NCBI GenBank assembly: GCA_028565635.1 | Contig: JAOXYB010044248.1 | Coordinates: forward strand, 1 to 12,535 | Source of the DNA: Phoronis ovalis | Taxonomy: Eukaryota; Phoronida; Phoronidae | Direction of reading: 5' to 3' | DNA: 12,535 nt | Part shown: piece by piece, positions 1-7,425 of the stretch | Numbering within the stretch: the first letter of the stretch is position 1 | How the letters are laid out: each line of letters starts with the position of its first letter | Program-made: the position numbers and the translations under genes | The notes under the pieces: generated by a model | Seen by the model: the letters and a program-made list of their open reading frames with translations, nothing else | What the model was told of the DNA's origin: nothing | Database searches by the model: none

Positions 1-385
1 ATGGTTAGTTCTCCCCCGGGGGTAACGCATCAGACAGCAGAAACAGTCATTTTGAATAAGAGTACCCCACAATGATATCCTACACATTGGATGGGCATTA
101 GACATGACAAATGTCTTGTTAATAAATATCATATACACTAGGCATATGAGTTTTAATTTCGCATCAACCCATAAATGTAGGTGGATTTTACCCCCGCCCC
201 CTATATTAAACGCTATACGTTTGGGGTTAGTGCGATAACTTTTGAGATGATGCCAAATTTTTTTGTATAAAATCAGTCAGTAAATAAATAACAGCCACCA
301 ATGTATACATGTGCAGTTATAGCAGCTATGGAGTAGTGCTCAAATTGTCCAATTCTTATATATTCTGTAACATTGTTTGTTCAAG
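1..385 (+). other. KIF23 intron (3' part), no gene
   Basis: AT-rich, multiple stops in all frames, ending in the acceptor at 384-385. It contains a small GC-rich palindrome, ccccc/ggggg at 13-22, and one arm of the long-range 46-bp inverted repeat (75-120). No exon recognised. Confidence 0.75.
75..120 (+). repeat. 46-bp inverted repeat, left copy
   Basis: This stretch is the exact reverse complement of 12461-12506, with no mismatch over 46 bases. Similarity stops abruptly on both sides. Inside each copy is a short hairpin, gacat-gacaa-atgtc. It may be a fragment of a dispersed element. Confidence 0.9.
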
Positions 386-505
386 ATGGTGCCTTTTCGG
401 GATTCCAAGTTGACTCATCTGTTCAAGAACTACTTTGATGGGGAAGGAAAGGTCAGGATGATTGTCTGTGTTAACCCAAGAGCAGCAGAATATGATGAAA
501 CCATG
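386..505 (+). CDS. KIF23: KIF23 exon: end of motor domain (L12/alpha5 to beta8)
   Basis: Forty codons, phase 0 at both ends. The exon follows the acceptor ...ttgttcaag and ends at the donor atg|gtaagt. It holds the near-universal kinesin motif RDSKLTHLF, the kinesin-6 sequence [12 protein letters not shown] and the core strand MIVCVNP. Vertebrate MKLP1 has almost the same sequence here. The lysine before the first methionine in other species would come from the previous exon, outside the window. The ATG at 386 is internal and not a start codon. Confidence 0.93.
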
Positions 506-3500
506 GTAAGTTGCATTATCTTTATAATAATAATATTAATCACAGTAAAACCTATTGCTCCGAATCAGAAATAAGCACAAGTTTATTTGTAAGTCTGATT
601 TGGTGGTGTTATAATGATCTAATATTGCCATGAGGCTAGTATTCAAATTTACATTTACTCTGCATTCTTTGCATTTACCACTAGTTTATGTTAAGTATCT
701 AACTGTTAAGGTACTAATAAGAAGCAGTTTCACAAAGCTTCATACAAAGTTTTTTTTTGTACAAAGGTTTTTCATGTGTGGCCCGTTTCACATAGCATTC
801 GTAAAATCTTGTCCCGAAACAAAATCTTCAAATGAAGCTTTGTGAAACTGGACCCAGAACAAAATTACTACTCTTTTTTGTATTACTTTGAAATGATGAT
901 TTATACATTTAATTCATTCCATAAACTTGCAGTATATGCTGAATCTATAAAAAAATGTTATTTTATATTTTGTTATAAATCCATTTGTTAGTAAATTTCA
1001 TGTATGTGTGTTTGTAATCTAATGTTATATTTTTAACACAACAGCATTTGTGCTGTTTACAATGTCTTATGATGTTGTTAAATAATTTTATCAATTGTAG
1101 CACGTAATGCGATTTGCAGAAGCCACACAGGAAGTACAAGTAACTCGACCAGAAAGAAAACATTTTGATGTTGGTTTTACACACGGCAGAAGAAAGATGA
1201 ACAAGGAATACAAAGAAGCTTTAGCAAAGATGAAAGATGATGGGGGTAATGATCTAAACCTTATCCAGCATTTAAAACCATTAAATAGCTTTGGTGGTCA
1301 TCTTTATCATGACCATGGGTGTTTAGAAGCTATAATACTATATTTTAAGAGAAACTTAGTTGTCAGGTATTAACCACTAGCTTGACATTTGTTGTTTGAC
1401 ATGGCCTATGTAGCAGTCCTTACTTTGTTTTGCAGTGCCTGTTCCTGTTGTTGTACCACCTGCTTTGTTGTACTCTCTTGGGGCACCATTCCCTAACCTG
1501 AAGGTAAATATTTTTTCTTGTTATAAATGAAAGTAGTTACTATTAGTAGCTGGCTTTTTAATTGTAAAAAATAATGATTTTCTGATACAACAAGTTTTCC
1601 TTGACTGTTTTATTTGTTAGCGATTTTAGAGGCAATTATCTTGCTGCGTTTCTTTGTTTATAATTGAAGTTTAAGCTTCCCGTTTAAAATATTTTAGCAA
1701 TGAAAATTTACAGTTTGGCCCTATTGTGATCGTTTATTGAATATTGTGCTGCAAGTGGCTTAACTTACCACCTGTTGTGTTTTCTGTCTACACTGAATGA
1801 CTAATTTGATTTTTAGTTGTACAATGCCTCTGATGAAAGTGTCATGGGACCACTCATACAATTTTTGAAAGACCGAGAACAAAAGAGGAAAACTCTTCTT
1901 TTAGATTTAACCAAGAAACGTAAGTGTTCATCAATAGTTAATTGTGCTGTTATTTTTATTAAATTTCATAATGTAGGAAGGCTATTCCAAGAGAAATTAA
2001 TTGGAGGTTGTAAAAGCTGTTAAGAGTCATAGTTGTTATTGCTTCTTATAGTCCATTGAACTCCACTGAGAGCCTTTTTGCTATAACACAGTATTTTGTA
2101 CCATTTTATAGAAGACCAATTCCGTGACATGTTGGTAGAATGTGACAGTGATATGTCGAGACTGAGGCATGAGAATGAAATACTGAAAAGTGAACTGAAA
2201 TATAGGGGTAAAGACTTCAGCAGATTAGAACGTAAGGTTAAATCAATGGAGCAACGGAATGAGAATTTACAAAGAACAGCCTATCAGATTGAACAGGACA
2301 AACAAGAACTAGCCACTGAGGTGAGTGGCATTTGCATTTGTTACCAATTTCATGTTTCTCTCTCTACTGATAGCCAGATGGTGTCAACAGTTTCTTTTCT
2401 TTTAAAATATAATTATTGCATTTTTACAGCTAGATGAGCAGAATCAAAGAATAAAACGAGAAAAGGAAGACAAAGTACGTTTAAAGGCAGTGTACAAGGA
2501 TAAACTTGTGAATGCAAACACACAGTGGCAGAGGGATATGGTAAGTCAGTCCCTGCAACAAAAATAACAGATTTCTGCACAAATTCGAAGGTTTGAACAA
2601 CAAATGAAGATTTAGATTAGAAACATTTATTTAATCAAACTCGCCTCAGCTCAGAACTTAATGTATCCAAAGTGCTCAGAGCAACAACTAGGAATTGCTC
2701 CATTAACTGTCCATGTGCTGCAGTGAATTATATCGTTATTTCAATTAATTATTTTGCAAAAAATAAGTAATGCTGCTGGATTCATCTGTAAATTGGTAAT
2801 ACAAATATTTATTTCCGCTGAGTTGAATTACAAAATATTGCAGGATAATTTGTTTGGATTTTGATTCTATTCATCTTCTGTTTTGTACTTCTTAAACTAG
2901 AAGGTAACATTTTAGTCTTCTACTGATTCTCTCCATCAGTGAACCGTATTAGTACATTGTTTGAATTTCTTCCATAAGAGACTCTTCATTAATTCTCTTT
3001 ACTTTCATGTGTCATCAGTAATACATAACTTTGCCAAAATGTCCTTGGTTTTTTATTTTCATAATTAAAGTTAGCTTCAACTCTGGTTGCATCACTGTAA
3101 CTTATTTATTACACTATAACTGTAACTACTTCACAATTATGTTACTTTCTTACACACTTTTAGTTCATCTAAATCATAAACATTTTTGACAAGTGTCACA
3201 GCATTGTGCTAAAAAATTATTAATGTATAAACTTATTACACCATCAGTGATTTCTTACAATTTGAAACCAATTAATTAGATTTTTTTTTTTAAATATTAG
3301 TACACATTAGATGGATCTTTTTCCTGATAATTTTAGGAACGTGAGCTGAGGAGGCGTGACGATGAAGCAGCAGCTGCAATGCAAGCTAAGGAAAGAAAGT
3401 TGAAAATGTTGAAACACATTGTTAATGCTGATACTGAAACAGGCAGCTCATCTGAGGGAAGTCAGGTTACCCCACGACTTACCAGAAACAGGTACTTATA

Positions 3501-6500
3501 TAAGTAGCAATCCAGTTACTAGATTTTGCAGTAGGATTTCCTACCACAGGCTTGAAATAATTCATGTTATAGTGTGTTTATCTTGCATGGTAATTCTTCT
3601 GACATTAATTAAGAGAGTATGGATAATTTTGAAGAAATTGCAGTTTTTAGAACATTCTCCATTCTGTTATATAATTTGAATATCAAACAGCTGACAATGT
3701 TATTAACAACTAAATTTAAAGCTGTGTCAAAATTCTAGAACAATTTTTCTGAAACATCAAGTTGTTAATAACACTGGAGAAGAAAATCATCATTAAATAC
3801 ACATTTAGGGGAATTTAATCCAGTGGTTATGTGGACCTTTTGAAGTTAAGCAGCTTCAGACCTGATCTCTCCCTGGTTGGGTGACTGTTGGAATGGCACT
3901 GTAGGGTCTTTTCTTCTTGACTATTGAGAGGTTGCCTCTGATCTGTTATAGTCAGACCCCTATAACAGTCAATAGATCGGTTTTCCCTATCTAATGATGG
4001 TGAATGCTGTGACAGTGTGCTTGGGGTACCATACTGAGGATGGACCATACTCTGTGTGTAGTCGTGTACTATTATACGAACCATTATTTTTCTGCAGATA
4101 TGGTGCAAAGGCAAATCCATCCAGGGCAGACTATGATATGAAATCAAAAAGCCGAACACCTGGCCCTCCTGTTGCAAAGAAGCCAAGTGTTACAAGGACA
4201 AGGTCGCCTCCACCTTCAAAAGTATGTAACTTTATATGAAACTAGATTGTGTAGCATTTGGCTTCCAATTATATGGTTACACATCAGTAGAATTGTTCCT
4301 TTGATGGCACCAACATAGCGAAATCTTTCAAACAAATCCCTGTGCATGTAAACGCTCCCTGTTGTTTCCAAATAGTATAATGTAAGCAAATAAGCACTAA
4401 ATTAGCCAGGATTAGATTTACTATGAGAAATGTTTGTTGACAATCTAGGGGATTCTTGTACTTGGACTATTGGAACTTCTCACTAGGTGTCACAGGTATT
4501 GTAAACAGTACGCATGTTACGGATTGTTGAGACTGGAAAGTGACTGAGTTAAATGAACCGATGCAAGAACAATATGTTTCCCAGCTATGTGTAGATCCCT
4601 GTTACTTTTGTTAACATTTGTAGTCAGGTGGCTTAGCAGAATTACATTTACCAGGCGGATAAAAGCATGAAATTTGGCAAGCAGGTCCTTTGAGTCACAA
4701 GTAACAAATCTGGAGTGGGAGCCATCTTGAATTTTGTCCGGTACTGCTGTGGAGCCCCAAAATTCAAGAAAAGTTTAAGATTCTTGCCATACTGGTTGGC
4801 AACAATTTTAGAAGGTTTGGGTAGAATAACCACATTTTCAGTCTCGTTCTTTCATGGCTGCCCTTAACCTACTTCTCATTCTCTCTTTGAAAATTAGAGT
4901 ATTAATATCTACCATCAAACTATCATGGGCTTCTGAATAATGTTCTAACAAACAGACAAATCACATAAAGAGAGTGGAGGTCACGAGCCACATAGAAAAA
5001 GGAGCCAAATGCAAACTGTACAAGGTTCTCTATGTTGCTTGTTAACTTAACAGACACTCTTAACTCCTTCATCAAACTGACAAGGCATTTGGTTTGATAC
5101 GTTGTCTTGTTTACAATTGAAATCACACCCAGCAATCTTAGTCTGAAGCTGAGTTTTGTAGTTCAGAGATAATGGCCTGCACTTTTTTGTCTGCATCAAA
5201 CATACAAAACTCATGTAGATCTCCCTGTTCACTTCCTTTTTCACTACCAACATGTACCAAGTTTTCCAGTGTGAATAAATCCATCTGTTAGTGTTCCGTG
5301 CCTTCTCAACTAATGTCTGGTCTTAACCATAGTCAAGAGGCTGCAAGAGCGAAATAATTACGTCAATAACTTTTGATCCGACTTTGCCGACTGAGATAAC
5401 CTTTCTATCTGCGGGATTCACCGTCGCCTACCACGTCTATTCTATCATGATAGAGATTATCATTCTTCTGCTTTTCGAGATAATAAACAAAATTGACTAT
5501 AGTTTAGCCCAGACGTTAGTTGAGAAGGTACAGAACACTAACGGATGGATTTATTCAGACTGCAAATTTTCAAGCTGACACTGACACATCTCTAACAGAT
5601 ATTAACTTCAAACCAGGTTGCCATCTTGCATTTATCAGCCATGTTGGAACCAAACATGATTGTGCAAGGCTCGGTATACTAGCAAAATAAGTGTCTTTCT
5701 TCCACAGGAAAATAATGTCCACTTTATAACCAAACAAGTAATTTGTTTTATAATTCTCTATTCTTAAGGGCCATCATGGTTCCGGTATTCATTTTTTAAT
5801 AAAATATTGAAGTCAGTCTTACTTCAACAGGACAATAGCTTCAGCTTTTGAAGCTCTTATTACACAAAATATACCAAAAAAACTGGCTGCCATCTTGGAT
5901 TCTTCAGCCATCTTTAATTTCATGACGTTTTCTTCATCTGAAATTGTTCTCGAGTCAGTCTTGCAACAATTCAAGCACTCCTTTGCAATTAAAATATATA
6001 AATGCCAACCTTATAACCAGTTTTTATTGGTGAATTCAATTTATATAGCAGCCATCTTGAATTATGGTGCCCCATAGCAGTACCGGGCAAAATTCCACTC
6101 TAAATTTGCTTTTTATTTCCAAAAGAAGCTTTCTACCAAATTTCATGCTTTTACCCGCTCTGTAAATGTCATGTCAAAAATTGAGCTTAAACCACCCGAC
6201 TATTGTTCCTATATCTAATTTAAGTGTGCTGTTGATAAATACTAGGTCTATTCCTCCCTCTGTGCAACAGTATATCTGATAGGTAATGTTGTCATTAATT
6301 TTAAAACAATTTTTCTTTAGTAAAGTTCTAGTATATGCAGTCTAACTACAGACTAGTTGCGTACATACATTTGGGATAGTGGCAGCCTGCTTAATCTCAC
6401 CAGCTTCAGTCGCAAAAAATATAGTTTTATGAATGACCCCAATATGTTTTTCTGATTTATTCATAAGAGTACACCTGTTGTTAATCCGCGTCATCACCGC

Positions 6501-6992
6501 CGCTCGAAATCAACAGGCAATGAGCGATGGCTGGACCACCGTCCGGCAAGTAATATTGAACTGGACACAGTCTTACAACCTGTGATGAAGAAGAAAAAAT
6601 CAGTGACCCAACTTAATATGAAAGATGCTGAGAAAGCCTCCAAGTATATGATAACCCATCAAGAACTTGGCTCTCAAGGAATTGAGACAAAATTATTTAA
6701 GGTAAGATATATTTATAGTTATGGTATGTATATTTTTTGCTTTTAACAACATTTTGTAATATTTTGATGAAATTGTTATGCCCAAGTTTTACTACATTTT
6801 CAGGGAGATGTGATGCCCACAGCTGGTGGTGGTTCTGCTGTTATCTTCAATGATGTTGAGACGCTGACACAGATTTCTCCAGGTGACAGGAAACGGCGTG
6901 CCTCTCAGGAAAATGTACCACCTAGGAATGATGGTGAATGGACAGACACAGAAACACGCTGCTCAACTGCTATTGAAGGACATGCAAAGTAA
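386..6992 (+). CDS. KIF23: KIF23 / MKLP1 kinesin-6, 3' portion (spliced, 10 exons; 5' end outside window)
   Basis: This is the plus-end-directed kinesin-6 of the centralspindlin complex. It pairs with the Rho GAP RACGAP1/CYK-4, bundles antiparallel microtubules in the spindle midzone and is needed for cytokinesis and the midbody. Ten blocks with GT..AG borders join in frame: 386-505, 1101-1245, 1436-1503, 1817-1919, 2112-2320, 2430-2540, 3337-3491, 4098-4221, 6468-6701 and 6804-6992. They give about 485 residues, close to the length of the matching part of vertebrate MKLP1. In order they hold the motor motif RDSKLTHLF and strand MIVCVNP, helix [10 protein letters not shown], the kinesin-6 linker, a long coiled coil, a Ser/Pro/Arg-rich stretch, RRSKSTG (Aurora B/14-3-3 switch), YMITHQEL and IETKLFKGD (conserved C-terminal domain), and a KRRAS basic tail. 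The assignment is firm from these motifs. Exact borders are by eye. No internal stop or frameshift was seen once introns are removed. Large parts of the introns are repeat-derived. Confidence 0.95.
506..1100 (+). other. KIF23 intron, no gene
   Basis: A 595-base AT-rich intron with clear GT and AG ends. It contains the hairpin element at 725-850. Short open frames on both strands lack any recognisable sequence and look like chance. Confidence 0.8.
725..850. mobile_element. MITE-like hairpin element
   Basis: The 19 bases at 725-743 (cagtttcacaaagcttcat) are the perfect reverse complement of 832-850, enclosing 88 bases. The interior also has a partial third copy, cccgtttcacatagcattcg at 782-801. 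Short dispersed elements ending in 'cagtttca.aaagct' are common in marine invertebrate genomes (from memory, no search). There is no coding capacity, and target duplications are not evident. Confidence 0.6.
1101..1245 (+). CDS. KIF23: KIF23 exon: motor helix alpha6 and neck/linker
   Basis: Starts after tcaattgtag in phase 0 with [12 protein letters not shown], the last motor helix, which joins directly to ...DETM of the exon before. It then has VTRPE and GFTHGRR, matching the GLTPGRR of vertebrate MKLP1. This starts the long kinesin-6 linker that in ZEN-4/MKLP1 binds the CYK-4/RACGAP1 N terminus. The donor is gatgggg|gtaatg, leaving one base that combines with TG of the next exon to make a valine codon. 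The open frame past 1245 is intron read-through. Confidence 0.9.
1436..1503 (+). CDS. KIF23: KIF23 exon: proline-rich linker
   Basis: A short 68-base exon between the acceptor tactttgttttgcag and the donor aag|gtaaat. With the split valine codon it reads as a hydrophobic, proline-rich stretch ([16 protein letters not shown]) ending at an NLK. It has no ATG. Frame continuity on both sides (1 base in, phase 0 out) and the good pyrimidine tract support it. The family sequence diverges here, so support comes from splicing logic more than from similarity. Confidence 0.82.
1504..1816 (+). other. KIF23 intron, no gene
   Basis: A 313-base AT-rich intron with normal gtaaat and ttttag ends. Nothing else was recognised in it. 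Confidence 0.75.
1817..1919 (+). CDS. KIF23: KIF23 exon: start of coiled coil
   Basis: Begins after gatttttag with [10 protein letters not shown] and continues [20 protein letters not shown], equivalent to the human [25 protein letters not shown] region. Heptad-like spacing of Leu/Ile starts here. The donor is aagaaac|gtaagt, leaving one base of a glutamine codon finished by the next exon. The tail of the open frame beyond 1919 is intronic. Confidence 0.9.
2112..2320 (+). CDS. KIF23: KIF23 exon: main coiled coil
   Basis: The longest coiled-coil exon, 209 bases, after the acceptor ccattttatag and before the donor gag|gtgagt. It begins with AA completing CAA (Gln) and then [20 protein letters not shown]. 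The peptide is strongly charged with regular Leu/Met/Ile positions ([27 protein letters not shown]), as expected for the dimerising coiled coil that, with the CYK-4 coiled coil, forms the centralspindlin heterotetramer. Confidence 0.93.
2430..2540 (+). CDS. KIF23: KIF23 exon: coiled coil, second part
   Basis: Thirty-seven codons, phase 0 both ends, between tgcatttttacag and atg|gtaagt. It reads [20 protein letters not shown] and ends ANTQWQRDM. This matches human [20 protein letters not shown] and the TTMKWEKE segment in order and spacing. It is bounded by the smallest intron upstream (109 bases). Confidence 0.92.
2541..3336 (+). other. KIF23 intron, no gene
   Basis: A 796-base AT-rich intron between gtaagt and ttttag. 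It has a T10 run near 3280 and scattered poly-A/T tracts. No repeat family, exon or RNA gene was recognised. Confidence 0.75.
3337..3491 (+). CDS. KIF23: KIF23 exon: end of coiled coil
   Basis: Starts after gataattttag with [20 protein letters not shown], matching the human KECERRVAAKQLEMQNKL region. It goes through KLKMLKHIV, equivalent to KLKQLKAIV, and turns into a Ser/Thr-rich segment ([10 protein letters not shown]) where the coiled coil ends. The donor is agaaacag|gtactt, two bases into an arginine codon completed by the next exon. The open frame past 3491 is intron. Confidence 0.92.
3698..3773. repeat. Inverted repeat (14-bp arms)
   Basis: tgttattaacaact at 3698-3711 and its exact reverse complement at 3760-3773 enclose 48 bases. 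It could be the core of a small foldback element or part of the SINE-like unit that follows about 70 bases later. Confidence 0.6.
3842..3912 (+). repeat. 5S rRNA-derived pseudogene / SINE3-like head
   Basis: The stretch gaagttaagcag ... ggttgggtgactgttggaat ... actgtagggtctttt follows the 3' two thirds of eukaryotic 5S rRNA (human gaagctaagcag ... ggatgggagaccgcctggga ... gctgtaggcttt). That covers the internal Pol III control elements (box A, intermediate element, box C) and an oligo-T stop at 3909-3912. Several internal bases differ and the first third of 5S is absent, so it is not a functional 5S gene. A 5S-headed SINE (SINE3 type) or a 5S pseudogene explains it. The non-5S sequence up to about 3990 may be the SINE body. 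Confidence 0.65.
4098..4221 (+). CDS. KIF23: KIF23 exon: basic Ser/Pro-rich spacer
   Basis: Acceptor tatttttctgcag, donor tcaaaa|gtatgt. With the split arginine it reads [16 protein letters not shown] and ends in [14 protein letters not shown]. The segment is low-complexity and basic with TP and SP sites ([14 protein letters not shown]), typical of Cdk1 targets. MKLP1 has a similar disordered, phosphorylated spacer (SVSPSPVPLS in human), so function is inferred by position. Vertebrate-specific alternative exon 18 (the CHO1 actin-binding insert) has no visible counterpart after it. Confidence 0.88.
4222..4622 (+). other. KIF23 intron, no feature recognised
   Basis: AT-rich, with stops in all frames, between the KIF23 donor and the inverted-repeat element. 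The TA at 4621-4622 matches the TA at 6201-6202 and may be the duplicated target of that element. Confidence 0.6.
5138..5284 (-). pseudogene. Short unrecognised coding-like fragment inside the inverted-repeat element
   Basis: A 48-codon frame, starting ATG at 5284 inside the nested repeat arm and ending TAA at 5138. It begins [16 protein letters not shown] and contains [18 protein letters not shown]. Its composition looks more like a real protein than the other frames here, but I do not recognise it. It may be a remnant of a transposase or captured host exon, or chance. The overlapping minus frame 5047-5253 is an alternative. Confidence 0.25.
5272..5557. repeat. Nested inverted repeat with 49-bp arms
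   Basis: Bases 5272-5320 match the reverse complement of 5509-5557 at 45 of 49 positions, with weaker similarity continuing inward to the shared tagtcaa. All four differences are transitions. The 188-base loop and the arms would form a long hairpin in the KIF23 pre-mRNA. It could be an element inserted inside the larger 4623-6200 element, or an inverted duplication within it. Confidence 0.8.
6203..6467 (+). other. Remainder of KIF23 intron
   Basis: AT-rich sequence between the inverted-repeat element and the acceptor tttattcataag. No exon or repeat recognised. Confidence 0.6.
6468..6701 (+). CDS. KIF23: KIF23 exon: Aurora B/14-3-3 switch and Arf6-binding region
   Basis: Seventy-eight codons, phase 0, from the acceptor atttattcataag to the donor aag|gtaaga. 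After [20 protein letters not shown] comes WLDHRPASN, matching human [22 protein letters not shown]. In human MKLP1 the two serines of RRSRS are the Aurora B site and the 14-3-3 binding site that controls centralspindlin clustering. Here they are at 6504-6506 and 6510-6512. The C-terminal part ([20 protein letters not shown]) matches the domain that binds Arf6. Using the next AG, two bases later, would break the frame. Confidence 0.94.
6804..6992 (+). CDS. KIF23: KIF23 exon: conserved C terminus and basic tail
   Basis: Starts after actacattttcag with [20 protein letters not shown], matching human [20 protein letters not shown]. It continues with [12 protein letters not shown], equivalent to the human NLS with its Aurora B serine (SRKRRSS; here Ser at 6903-6905), then [10 protein letters not shown], matching EWTDVETRCS. 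The frame reaches TAA at 6990-6992. A GTAAGA donor at 6989-6994 overlaps this stop, so the true coding end of this exon may be 6988 with splicing onward. Confidence 0.92.
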   Translation, partial: GDVMPTAGGGSAVIFNDVETLTQISPGDRKRRASQENVPPRNDGEWTDTETRCSTAIEGHAK

Positions 6993-7188
6993 GATTGAAA
7001 TTGAGAAATAATAATATATTCATATTTAATTAGAAAAATCATCAATTTAAATCATTTTAGACATTATCATAGTGCTTTAGATCTTGCCAAATATGCTAAG
7101 CTATGTGCTGTTACTTAGTGCTTCAAAACAGTTTCGAAACATAATCAATCTTACAGATTTCTTTGAGCCAAATATTTAAATTTTTCAG

Positions 7189-7207
7189 GAGGTGGAGGCA
7201 TGTCTAA
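7189..7207 (+). CDS. KIF23: Possible tiny terminal KIF23 exon
   Basis: If the GTAAGA at 6989 is used as donor (two bases into a codon), the best downstream acceptor is aatttttcag at 7179-7188. The new frame then reads K-RWRHV-stop, with TAA at 7205-7207. The basic ending would fit the basic ends of other MKLP1 proteins (PKRKKP in human). Another acceptor at 7051-7060 would add a less basic 18-residue tail ending at TAG (7116-7118). Which version is used cannot be told from the sequence; transcripts would decide. Confidence 0.4.
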
Positions 7208-7210
7208 TTG
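7202..7210. repeat. MULE target site duplication, left copy
   Basis: gtctaattg, repeated exactly at 7890-7898. A duplication of 8-11 bp is the hallmark of Mutator-superfamily insertion. An 8-bp reading (gtctaatt) with one extra element base is also possible. The TAA of the possible terminal KIF23 exon (7205-7207) lies inside it. Confidence 0.85.
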
Positions 7211-7215
7211 ATTCT

Positions 7216-7306
7216 AGGACAATAACCCCTTGGACATAAACCCCCAGACAATTACCCACAGGACAAATACCCCCAAGCCAAATACCCCCGGATATATACC
7301 CACCAT
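7216..7306. repeat. MULE subterminal tandem repeats
   Basis: About six degenerate 14-16 base units on the theme ggacaaataccccc (ggacaataacccctt, ggacataaaccccca, gacaattacccacag, gacaaatacccccaa, gccaaatacccccgg, atatatacccacc). Such subterminal repeats in transposons are usually transposase binding sites. The other end has only two units. Confidence 0.8.
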
Positions 7307-7325
7307 CCAAAAAAATATTTCGGGA

Positions 7326-7343
7326 AATAAAATGTATAATAAA
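7326..7343 (+). terminator. Poly(A) signals supplied by the MULE (KIF23 sense strand)
   Basis: AATAAA at 7326-7331 and again at 7338-7343, followed by T-rich attgtattttttaataattt. They lie about 120-140 bases after the possible KIF23 stop at 7205-7207 and could end the KIF23 transcript early. Use is unproven. Confidence 0.45.
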
Positions 7344-7371
7344 GGAAAATTAAATTGTATTTTTTAATAAT

Positions 7372-7377
7372 TTTATT
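7372..7377 (-). terminator. Poly(A) signal for the MULE transposase exon
   Basis: tttatt on the plus strand is AATAAA on the minus strand, about 50 bases past the transposase stop codon at 7426-7428. The position suits the transposase 3' UTR and makes this a compact two-way polyadenylation region. Confidence 0.45.
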
Positions 7378-7425
7378 TTGTCAATATTTCACGAGTAACA
7401 CATTATATACAAGTCAACAATAAGT

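Larger units (their letters stand above)
3492..4097 (+). other. KIF23 intron holding a hairpin and a 5S-derived repeat
   Basis: A 606-base intron with donor gtactt and acceptor tttctgcag. It contains a 14-bp inverted repeat (3698-3711 / 3760-3773), the 5S rRNA-like segment (3842-3912) and another hairpin (ctgttatag / ctataacag around 3939-3966). The open frame on the minus strand across 3827-4186 overlaps exon and repeat and is not a gene. Confidence 0.7.
4623..6200. mobile_element. Inverted-repeat DNA element, 1.58 kb, unclassified
   Basis: The left arm (4623-4769) and the reverse complement of the right arm (6056-6200) align from gtcaggtggctta / gtcgggtggttta through the shared ataaaagcatgaaatttgg / gtaaaagcatgaaatttgg to ccggtactgctgtgg / ccggtactgctatgg. 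They are clearly similar over about 145 bases, with indels and one 9-base insertion (gccatcttg at 4721-4729) in the left arm. TA on both outer edges could be the target duplication, as in Tc1/mariner-like insertions, but a family cannot be named. No transposase was recognised. The interior holds a second inverted repeat and an unexplained short minus-strand open frame. It fills most of the largest KIF23 intron. Confidence 0.7.

Noticed and set aside
3842-3912. Functional 5S rRNA gene
   Set aside because: The first third is missing and conserved internal bases are changed. Treated as a 5S-derived repeat.
3827-4186. 119-codon open frame on the minus strand
   Set aside because: It crosses the 5S-derived repeat, the intron border and the KIF23 exon in antisense, with no recognisable motif. 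A chance frame.
4222-6467. A KIF23 exon equivalent to the vertebrate CHO1-specific alternative exon in this large intron
   Set aside because: No segment with suitable splice sites and an open frame resembling that region was seen; most of the intron is the inverted-repeat element.
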